A DNA stretch of 25,074 bases, taken from the NCBI GenBank assembly GCA_003427395.1, contig BFEA01000683.1:433742-458815 (forward strand). Reading direction: 5' to 3'. Under the pieces are notes generated by a model. It searched no databases. It was not told the DNA's origin and saw only the letters and a program-made list of their open reading frames with translations. A program made the translations under genes and the position numbers. Source of the stretch: Chara braunii. Its lineage: Eukaryota; Streptophyta; Charophyceae; Charales; Characeae. Shown here in pieces: positions 18,342 to 25,074 of the stretch (position 1 is the stretch's first letter; each line of letters begins with the position of its first letter).

Positions 18342-18697
18342 CCTAAGCTGAGTATTGGTCTCAGCAGATTTGTACCGGGTTGATATGTAGGGGTGTGTTC
18401 CCAGGGCCTGGTGGTCTCATTGGAATGAAAATGTTATGTTTCTCAAAAAATAAAAATAAAAAAAATTGAGGGCATACTCACATTAGCACGTACTTCTGCA
18501 AATTTTACGTATGTGAATTTGCGTTTATATGGCACCTGCGGGTCACACTGCTCACCCGTTTTTTGCCCAAAGTAGAAAGGACAGGGTCGCGACCTGGCTT
18601 TGAGATGCGAAAATACGTTGTGTGCAGTCAGACGGCACAATGCACTTCAATTTATTTTTTTTTGCTTCAGGAAAGCAGTAGAGGAAAAAGAAATACG
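18342..18697. other. No gene seen
   Basis: AT-rich patches (near 18446-18466 and 18650-18662) in otherwise mixed sequence. It leads into the palindrome block. Confidence 0.5.
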
Positions 18698-19002
18698 ATT
18701 TTGTGGGGACCTCTGGAGGTCCCCACAAAATATGTAAGCCCGCGGCTGTCCAGGCCGCTGACATTTACGTGCCCTTTCGTGTGAACACACAAAATGCGTG
18801 CCGCTTGTGACCCGAAAAACTACATAGGGGCTCGTTAGACACTCCTTGTGGACCCAAAATCCACAAGGAAGTGCTTGTTCCACCTGTCCTTGGGGACGAT
18901 TCGCGAAAAAAAATGTGAAAACATCACAAGGAAATTTCCTTGTGGCGTCCTTGTGGCTACAACCAATTTTTCCTAATCCCCAAGGGACCTCCTGAGGTCC
19001 CT
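18698..19002. repeat. Palindrome-rich block bounded by related inverted repeats (foldback or MITE-like)
   Basis: Four strong palindromes lie in 305 bp. 18698-18713 and 18716-18731 are perfect 16-bp arms (ATTTTGTGGGGACCTC). 18843-18852 and 18860-18869 are perfect 10-bp arms around a 7-base loop. 18925-18944 is a perfect 20-bp palindrome with half-site CACAAGGAAA. 18983-18991 and 18994-19002 are perfect 9-bp arms (AGGGACCTC). The first and last share GGGACCTC-NN-GAGGTCCC. CACAAGGA or its complement recurs six times in and just after the block. No transposase is present. Confidence 0.75.
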
Positions 19003-19696
19003 CGGAACACAAGGAAGCGCGAAATTCGAAGCGGCGAAGGCATGTGTCGACACATAGTTTCGGTTTGAGGGTGGTTCAGACGTGGTCCACCGAACGGGAG
19101 CACGGACATCCCTGCCCTCCACCGTCTTGGAGGCACCCCAACGGCTCCAAACGGTCACCGTCCACGTGAGGCCTCCGTCCGACGAACCGGCCGTCGCCGA
19201 CCGGTGTCATGCGTTCTGCCGCGCTGGGAGATCGTCGACAACGGTCAGAAATTCGAATGCTTTTCCGCGCCGGTGCTATGTTCGACGACGACAGATGGAT
19301 TTGGGAAGATCGTTGTCGTCACGCCTTGCACGTCGGAGCACAAATCTTCCCTCGCTTTTTCTTCTGTCGATGGAGTTCTTCGTTGGACGGTCGACCACTC
19401 ACGTGGAGCTGCTGCCCTTTCCACGACCCTTACATGGCCGACCTGCTTCACAGGCTGCCTCTGCTACTCGTCGTCGTGCTGCTTCTCATCGTTGTCTTCT
19501 TCCACGTGTGTTTCGTCGGCCTGCTCCCTGTCGCGGCTCGCAAAAGGAGATCTTCCAAGAACGGCGACAGGATGGATCGACAACTTACCAACGGCAGACC
19601 GACAGGCACGACAATCGCCACGAGCAATCGGCAACGCACTGCGGGGGCTGTGGCGAAGCAAGCGTACGACCCGACGTTGTATGCTCACCTGCCTTC
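19003..19696 (+). other. Upstream region of the trihelix locus; coding status unclear
   Basis: GC-rich sequence in which all three plus frames are long (19082-19702, 19204-19710, 19209-19835), so openness alone is not evidence. The frame that later encodes the SDDEGEDV segment is closed by a TGA at 19700-19702. I see no domain. It may hold the 5' end of the locus below or its promoter. Confidence 0.35.
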
Positions 19697-19702
19697 GCAT
19701 GA

Positions 19703-20227
19703 TCGGATGACGAGGGGGAAGACGTCAGGTCATCAACTATGCTGTTGGGAAGTGGTTCCACGCAGGATCGGGCGGCAACGCAGTCCTACGGTGGCAGGCG
19801 GGCGGAGACCCCGTGGTCTTACACTTCACTGCTAAATGAGGGGTTGTGCGACGACGATGGCAATGCAGCGGTCGATCTTAGCTTCCAGTTGTCGAGCAAC
19901 AGCGGAGCAGCGACGACACATACTCGCATCATCAATCCCTACCCAGATGGGGATTACGCGGAGCAAACGATGGTTGGTCCGTGCCGGGCGTGAGAAGGCT
20001 GCCTACCTCAATCGCTTCGCGAGGGCGGAGGGAATCGAAATGTGTCCTCGAGGCATGGCAGAGGAGGAGTCGACGAGGATCAACGTCCGGAATGGACGCG
20101 CTTATCACTTGCGATGCGAAACGGATCCGGGACTCTGCATGGATGGCAATGACAGGAGGACGCGTCCGCGGCAGTTGCGCACGTGGAACGAGACGGTAGG
20201 CAGCTGTAGGCAGAGTGCAGGCAGGCC
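19703..20227 (+). pseudogene. Frame-disrupted N-terminal part of the trihelix-type gene
   Basis: After the TGA at 19700-19702 the plus strand reads SDDEGEDVRSSTM, with an ATG at 19739. It then reads a Ser/Gly/Gln-rich segment with TPWSYTSLLNEGLCDDDGNA and YPDGDYAEQTMVG before a TGA at 19991-19993. Protein-like sequence continues in other frames: the frame open at 19836-20255 and the frame open at 19981-20199 are both possible. It returns to the original frame for the DNA-binding part. Low-complexity N-terminal regions precede the Myb/SANT-like domain in many plant-lineage proteins of this kind. Two compensating indels explain this best. A small intron is possible, but no clear GT-AG pair was fixed. 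Confidence 0.45.
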
Positions 20228-21169
20228 TTGCGTCAAGCTGGAACGGACACAATAACGAGAGGGGTGCAAGGGCTCCGCGTCGACGAAGGCAACGATGCGG
20301 CTGTTCAAGAGCCCCTCGACTTCGACGACGTTGACGGTGACGACGATTGCAACTCGGACGATTTACCTGAGATTAGGCCGCTTGGGAGGAAGGTGAGGAA
20401 CGACGGTGCGAGTGCAAAGAAGGGTTCCACTCCGAGAAATCGGCGGAACAAGAAAATGAACGACGACACAGGCGGGAGCGATGGCGAGGGCGCTCGGAAT
20501 TTTTGGTCCGTCAAAGACACGATCGCACTCGTGAGGGCGAAAAGGGATCAAGATCTGTATTTTGCAGGCATGGAGCACAATTTTGGCCGCATGAAGACCA
20601 GGGAATGGAAGTGGGAGGACGTGCGGTCCAGGTTGCAGAAGATGGACGTCACGAGGAAGGTCGTCAACTGCGGGAAGAAATGGGACAACTTGATGCAGCA
20701 ATTCAAGAAGGTTCACAAGTTTCAGCACCTCTCCGGTGGGAAGGACTACTTCAAGCTTGCTTCATCGGCTAGGAGATCGGAGGGCGTCAACTTCATCATG
20801 GACCGGAGCGTGTACAAGGAGATGGAGGCCATGACGAAGGGGGATCACACCATCCACCCGAAGAATTTGGCGGACACGGGGGTGCCGGGGGCGGTTCAGA
20901 TGCCGGCAGGTGCGGGGGCTGGAGGGGAATCCATGGGCTGTGAGGGTGGAGGGGAGCCCGTCGACGAGGAGCAGGGGTCGACGAAAGATTCGACATTCAG
21001 CGCGGGGAGCGCTGGCGGTTCTGGGAAAAGGAAGAACATGTGGCAACAAACCTTTGAGGCTGTCACCGAGGTCATGGACAAGCATGGTGCGCTCATGGCG
21101 AGCACGATGGACAGCGCGAGCAAGCGCCAATGCTCTATGATGTTACGACAATGCGACATGGAAGTGTAG
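20228..21169 (+). CDS. Myb/SANT-like (trihelix) DNA-binding protein, probably disrupted
   Basis: The frame is open from about 20210. The nominal first codon is TTG and no suitable ATG precedes the acidic segment, so the real start lies upstream. Residues 31-46 are acidic (DFDDVDGDDDCNSDD). Residues 66-76 are basic and may be a nuclear signal. Residues 91-185 form a Myb/SANT-like or trihelix domain with regularly spaced tryptophans (NFWSVKDTIALVRAKRD, REWKWEDVRSRL, CGKKWDNLMQQFKKVHKF). A Gly/Glu-rich linker follows, then a helical tail (WQQTFEAVTEVMDKHG). The family binds DNA; it includes plant transcription factors and the second protein of PIF/Harbinger transposons. A TAG at 21167-21169 ends the frame, yet the same frame continues open for 29 more codons (RKHYAAADEANRMM) to a TGA at 21257-21259, so the stop looks premature. 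No transposase lies nearby. Confidence 0.75.
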   Translation: MRQAGTDTITRGVQGLRVDEGNDAAVQEPLDFDDVDGDDDCNSDDLPEIRPLGRKVRNDGASAKKGSTPRNRRNKKMNDDTGGSDGEGARNFWSVKDTIALVRAKRDQDLYFAGMEHNFGRMKTREWKWEDVRSRLQKMDVTRKVVNCGKKWDNLMQQFKKVHKFQHLSGGKDYFKLASSARRSEGVNFIMDRSVYKEMEAMTKGDHTIHPKNLADTGVPGAVQMPAGAGAGGESMGCEGGGEPVDEEQGSTKDSTFSAGSAGGSGKRKNMWQQTFEAVTEVMDKHGALMASTMDSASKRQCSMMLRQCDMEV

Positions 21170-21259
21170 AGGAAACATTATGCTGCGGCGGATGAGGCGA
21201 ACAGAATGATGTGCAACGCCCTTATGGAGATAGCGAAAGCCATCCGCGAGAGATCATGA

Positions 21260-21838
21260 CGACACTACTGTTTAGTGTCGCTTTACTGTCCTGTCTCTCC
21301 GTCTACTGCGACTGCGACGATGTCGACCTGTGTGTGGGGGGGGGGAGGGGAGGGATGCTCGCACTATCATTTGTGCACGACGATTTGAGAGACGTCCAGT
21401 TGATGTTTTTTTAGATTTTGTGTGTCGTCGGCATATGATTTGCAGTTCCTTTCTTTTGTTTTTTGTTTTTGATCTTCTTCATATTCCAGGAGAGCGCTGC
21501 GTCCGTGTTCGGCGATCTCGAAAGCGACAGAGCCAGGTGTTAGAGGGGTTCTGTGGGTTGGGGATTGTGGAGGAGGGGGTCGTCTCGGTGGTTGGGAAGA
21601 GGGGTTGGGGGGGGGGGGGGGGGGGAGAGGTCGTGGGCAGCGGGGAAGTTTTTGTTTTTGTTTTTTTTGGTTCCCTGGCGAGTGCATGGACGCGCGTCAG
21701 CAGGGGCGTGGAAGGGCCTGTTGGCGGCTTGGGGAGGGTGGCAGTGACAACAGAAGAAGAGTGTGTGCGCATACGCGGTCTGGAATGCTGCGGTCGCACG
21801 TGTCACTGTCAATGTGCTGATTGACGCATGAGAAGAAG
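21260..21838. other. G/T-rich 3' flank, no gene supported
   Basis: This follows the trihelix stop and could hold its 3' UTR. It contains G-runs near 21335-21355 and an unbroken run of 19 G at 21607-21625. The opposing proline-rich and glycine-rich frames here follow from the G-runs. Confidence 0.5.
21607..21625 (+). repeat. Poly(G) run of 19
   Basis: A continuous G tract flanked by TTGG-rich and GAGAGG sequence. It can form a G-quadruplex on this strand and is also a likely site of sequencing length error. Confidence 0.9.
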
Positions 21839-22480
21839 CGAAGTTGAGGCCCGTCCATCTGCTCCGTCTCATTCAGGCATCTGCGTCCCGTCCCTCATAA
21901 AGGTCTTCCGCTTGTGGTGTCTCCACCACAGAAGCCCGCCACACGTGCTGCACAGCAAGCACAACCACGCGGGACGCCCTCCAGCTTTTAGCCTCCTCGC
22001 CGTGGACATCTCTCGCCTCCTCGCCAGGGACTTCTTCAGTGTCGTCGAGGATCACCGCCGTAGCTCTTCTCACCTTCTCGTCACGTGGAGATTCGGCGCC
22101 GTACTCTCCTTGTGTTGGCGCCGCGGTGCTCCGTGGACACGTTGATGTTCGGCGAGTGAGGACTTTGGGCCAATCCACGGCGGAGCACTCTCCTTATCAC
22201 GGCGGATCTGTCTCGCCACGTGGACGTTCGGCGCCGCCGCTCTTCTCTTCTTCTCGCCGCGGAGCAGTCTCGCCGGGGTCGTTGTCCTCCCCTTGTACAC
22301 GTGGACGTCGTGCTCATCTGTGCACCGAGGACACTTCTTCTTCATCGTCGCAAACGCAGTCGTCGCCTCGCGCAATCCGTACGTGAGACGCTGTTCTCAC
22401 CAGATCGACAGAACTCCCATCGGAGGTCGACCCTCTATTCCCACTCACCACCTCCTACACACCCAACACGGAGCAAAGCG
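21839..22480. repeat. Degenerate repeat with CACGTGGA/TTCGGCG core
   Basis: The phrase GTGGAC or CACGTGGA recurs near 22003, 22085, 22133, 22213 and 22301, mostly 80-88 bases apart. Three times TTCGGCG follows within a few bases. Units are strongly diverged. Arg-rich frames on both strands reflect the repeat; none shows a domain. Confidence 0.45.
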
Positions 22481-22746
22481 GCACATCACCTACTCACATC
22501 ACCGGTGAACTTCGCTGACTGTTGGTTTCCACCGCCCGCTGAGCCAGGAAAGTACTCATGAGGGACGTCAACCATCCACGCACCACAGACATCACAGTCG
22601 GAGCGCCCCCCTAAGAGTCCTGCAGGCACTCCAAACTACCAACCACCGACTATTTAGCACTTCTAGGGTGCTCATGCAGACACACACAAAGCAGTTGGAA
22701 AAACAAAATCAAGAAAGCCGAAATGAGGAAGACCATGCACAAAAAT

Positions 22747-22770
<24 letters not shown>
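22481..22770 (+). repeat. Diverged direct repeat S, copy 1
   Basis: Shared landmarks with 23765-24085, in the same order: ATCACCTACTCACA, GACTGTT.GTT, CCCCCTAAGAGTCCTGCAGGCACTCC-like sequence, GACTATTTAGCAC, and ATGATTGTG at the right edge. Overall identity is perhaps 60%. In this copy the final GTG has expanded into the long (GT)n tract. Confidence 0.65.

Positions 22771-22817
<47 letters not shown>
22751..22817 (+). repeat. (GT)n microsatellite, 67 bp
   Basis: An uninterrupted GT tract, preceded by ATGATT and followed by CGCGTCTG. Thr-His-rich frames on the minus strand are artefacts of it. Confidence 0.97.
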
Positions 22818-22821
<4 letters not shown>

Positions 22822-23488
22822 TCTGATGATCGTGTGTATATAACACACAATGTATATGCTCCAGCATGTGACGTGCTCTGAACCACCACCCATCATAAAG
22901 ACCTGCCAACGACCATTATCCTCTCACAGCCCTCAATATGAATACCCCGTTGAGACAGACATTTTTATGCATGTTTTTTGGGATGGGTAGATTTGTGAGG
23001 AGGGGATGGACTACGGAATGGGCTTGACGGACAGTCAATTCTTCCGACCAGGAAGCAATCAATGGTGTCAGGGTTCCCCGGGCCGTAACTTGGGGGAAGT
23101 GTTGCACTACTCCTTTCTGACTTGCCGGTGGAAGAGGAACCGGACTGCCGCTCCCAGAATAGGAGCCTGGTTCCGCCCCCCCCCACCCAAAAAAAAGAAG
23201 AAGTTTTACCCAGGGTAGAAATCGACAAATTCCCAAAGATGCATTCCAATGCTTCCCAGCCACATATGACCCAGGTGACCCCAGAAATTACACTTGACAA
23301 AGGCTATGTACTGGTCACAGTACACAGGGTACAAGAACCACAAACAGAGGCACAAAGGGTTAATGGCAGACTGTTTGTCAGATTCTCGCTGACTCATCAG
23401 GAGGCTGAACCATCGACAATCTGCAGAACCCCCATATTGTTCAGACTCTACAGAGTAAATGACCAGGCAGAGTGACACCACAAGAAGC
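22818..23488. other. No gene supported between the two S repeats
   Basis: This contains a C10/A8-type homopolymer junction near 23176-23200 and mixed sequence. Short frames on both strands show no motif. Confidence 0.45.
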
Positions 23489-23720
23489 CAGGCAGGCAAG
23501 CAAGCAAGCAAGAATCAAAGTCAAGTGGCAAGGGGTCAAGCAGGCAAGCGGGCACGCAGCAAGGGAGGACAAGGCAAGAGGGTAGGCAGCCTAGCAGCCT
23601 GGCAGCAGTAAACCACGTGGTGGGCAGGCAGGCACAAAGCCGTTAGCAGGGCAGGGAGCAAGGTGAGGAGAAGCGGATGAGAAACGCCAAGTAGGAATCA
23701 GTAGGCAAAGCAGCTGAGTG
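23489..23720 (+). repeat. Imperfect CAGG/CAAG tetranucleotide-like tract
   Basis: GGCAGGCAAGCAAGCAAGCAAG at the left end decays into a purine-rich run of GGCA-, GCAA- and GGCAGC-type words up to about 23720. The pattern fits an old, degraded microsatellite. Confidence 0.7.
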
Positions 23721-23764
23721 GCAAGGCCGCACCAACAAGGCAGTCCACGTATCCAACACGAATG

Positions 23765-24085
23765 AAAGCAGATCATCACCTACTCACACCACAAGTAGAA
23801 CTCCACAGACTGTTTGTTCACACCACCATTGGGGTCAGTGACTCACTTTCACGAGTGTCTGTCATCACCAGGGAACACAGGCACACAGGCATCCGGAACT
23901 CAGAAAGCCCCCTTATTAGTGTTGCAGGCACTCCACACAAAGAGCCACTGACTATTTAGCACATCTTGAAGGTACTCACTGTGACACAGGAGATCACATG
24001 GCACACAAAATGAACACACCACAAAGAAACGACTTATAACAACAGAAAGGAAAGAAGTTAAAGATAATATGATTGTGCGTGTATT
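23765..24085 (+). repeat. Diverged direct repeat S, copy 2
   Basis: Matches 22481-22770 by ordered landmarks about 1.28 kb away. The right edge ATGATTGTGCGTGTATTTGTG corresponds to the place where copy 1 carries the expanded (GT)n tract. Two short direct repeats around about 1 kb could be ends of a small non-autonomous element or a simple duplication. Confidence 0.65.
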
Positions 24086-24276
24086 TGTGACAAGTGCTTA
24101 CACACCATCTGCTTTATGTGTATTTGACTTGGGAGCCAAGAATGTTGCTGGCACCCGGGTTGCGTGCTTGCCTGACATGCTGTCTGTGCCTCGTTTTGTT
24201 TCTTCGCAGATCGTCATGGAGATATGTCGATTCCGTTTTGCTTGGGGAGACAGATCCTTGACCTCGGAATGGAATT
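24086..24276. other. No gene supported
   Basis: A plus-strand ATG frame of 72 codons (24069-24287) starts inside S copy 2 and crosses this stretch. It has no motif I recognise. Confidence 0.35.
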
Positions 24277-24420
24277 TCATTTGTTGATATAAAGGTGAAA
24301 GGATTCACAGGCTGCTGCAGTACCGCCCCAGTACTGTGTCCCATTTTCTTCTGTGCCATAGCCGCAGTAGAAGTAGGGCAGTAGGAATAAGGCGAATGTA
24401 TCCAGCGTTATGATTCTCAT
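24277..24420 (-). CDS. Small ORF, 47 residues, possible secreted peptide or first exon
   Basis: It begins at ATG 24420 with MRIITLDTFALFLLPYFYCG, which has a hydrophobic core of the signal-peptide kind. It continues with a short Gly/Thr/Glu-rich part holding one more Cys and a WGGTAAAC stretch, then a stop. A GT near the end could be a splice donor. No family is recognised, and chance is a real possibility at this length. Confidence 0.2.
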   Translation of the reverse strand: MRIITLDTFALFLLPYFYCGYGTEENGTQYWGGTAAACESFHLYINK

Positions 24421-24426
24421 TTTAGT

Positions 24427-24488
24427 AGAGGCAGAGAGTTCAAGAGAGAGAGAGTTCAAGAGAGAGTTCAAGAGTTCAAGAGAGAGTT

Positions 24489-24575
<87 letters not shown>
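24427..24575 (+). repeat. GAGTTCAAGA repeat passing into an (AG)n microsatellite
   Basis: 24427-24490 contains AGAGTTCAAG five times, separated by GA dinucleotides. 24491-24575 is an uninterrupted AG tract of 85 bp. The compound structure shows how AG units expanded beside the TTCA-containing words. Confidence 0.95.
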
Positions 24576-24576
<1 letters not shown>

Positions 24577-25009
24577 GACGAACGTGGACCCCTAGTTTCA
24601 TTCATTTTTTTAGGGGGCACCCAGATTAGGGTGAAGTGGCAGATAGCGAGGTTATACGAATTGCAAGCGTCAGTGTACTGAAGATTGAACGTATGCTACG
24701 ACTCAGAAGTTAGGAGTGAAAAAAAAAAAAACTTCATCTAGATCAAGCGACAAATTTTCAACGTTTGTTTCCCCCAACTGCAGACTTCCCCCGAACACAA
24801 CCCACTGCTTTGAACCACTTAGATTCACATTCCAATCACATGCACCATGAGAGTTCACACAGAAATGCACACCGAAGGCCAGAGATGGGAACACCAGATT
24901 AGCGCAGCTTAAGAAACTTCATGTATACAAATTCGGAGTTCGAGTTACGCAGCGCTCATCAGGGCAATAGCCACAGATTCAACCAGGTATGCAACTCAGT
25001 TCACTCTTC

Positions 25010-25012
<3 letters not shown>
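24576..25012. other. No gene supported
   Basis: A-run at 24719-24732. A minus-strand frame at 24703-24894 lacks an ATG and ends in a poly-Phe stretch made by that A-run. Nothing else stood out. Confidence 0.4.

Positions 25013-25074
<62 letters not shown>
25013..25074 (+). repeat. (TC)n microsatellite, cut by window end
   Basis: 62 bases of TC repeat, continuing beyond the window. Confidence 0.97.

Noticed and set aside
18552-19012. Minus-strand frames through the palindrome block
   Set aside because: They are shaped by the palindromes themselves and lack any motif.
21479-21872. Proline-rich and glycine-rich frames near the G-runs
   Set aside because: Composition follows the poly(G) tract; opposing frames are equally open.
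22650-22909. Thr-His repeat proteins on the minus strand
   Set aside because: Pure translation of the (GT)n microsatellite.
24703-24894. Minus-strand 63-codon frame
   Set aside because: It starts at GTG with a stop close upstream and ends in poly-Phe from an A-run; too weak to call.
1-25074. Apparent excess of CACGTG (G-box) words across the window
   Set aside because: Roughly 17 were noticed by eye against about six expected, but several lie in repeats and GC-rich sequence, so no regulatory claim is made.

Overview
This is a nuclear window from a eukaryote, most likely a streptophyte/plant-lineage genome. My best guess is a charophyte such as Chara braunii, from the style of the trihelix protein and the retroelements; no search was possible. 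The evidence is a decayed Ty3/gypsy retrotransposon with an initiator-tRNA-Met-type primer binding site, a Myb/SANT-like (trihelix) reading frame, long dinucleotide microsatellites, TTTAGGG-type telobox motifs, and scaffold gaps (579 N at 12542-13120 plus scattered single N). I found no rRNA, tRNA, CRISPR array or bacterial-style operon. Many apparent reading frames lack an ATG, and most are shadows.

Left part (1-14445). Two direct copies of a repeat of at least 1.29 kb (1-1288 and 13160-14445, about 5% diverged) bracket about 12 kb. They look LTR-like in the minus orientation (a CTATAAAA box, and an end that reads TGTGAC), but I see no polypurine tract. Between them, on the minus strand, are: an unrecognised ORF (12448-11909); a satellite-like zone with tandem repeats of about 84, 72 and 30 bp (8101-10848); a decayed Ty3/gypsy element with candidate LTR, primer binding site, gag with three in-frame stops, and an open protease-RT frame (7745-3870); and a cluster of unrecognised ORFs B, C and D (3684-1693), including a strongly acidic protein. 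RT homology stops near 3870. The same frame runs on into the leader of ORF B and ends in an ATGA stop/start overlap, so a chimeric junction lies here. RNase H and integrase are missing.

Middle (14446-19002). Almost no convincing protein coding is seen. There is a perfect 69-bp tandem duplication, a nest of direct and inverted copies of a dispersed repeat (15297-15785, with another relative at 18314), a 31-bp poly(A), a compact set of hairpins (16402-16495), a pyrimidine-rich zone with four telobox-type motifs (17340-18140), and a palindrome-rich block of about 305 bp (18698-19002).

Right part (19003-25074). The best gene-like signal is a plus-strand Myb/SANT-like (trihelix) protein (core 20228-21169). 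It appears broken: upstream segments lie in other frames, and an in-frame TAG precedes a further open tail that ends at 21259. After it come G-rich sequence, a degenerate CACGTG-containing repeat, two diverged direct copies of a block of about 300 bp (22481 and 23765), and (GT)n, (AG)n and (TC)n microsatellites, the last cut by the window end. The genes do not form a pathway; this is accessory, repeat-dominated chromatin with one transposon- or host-derived DNA-binding gene.
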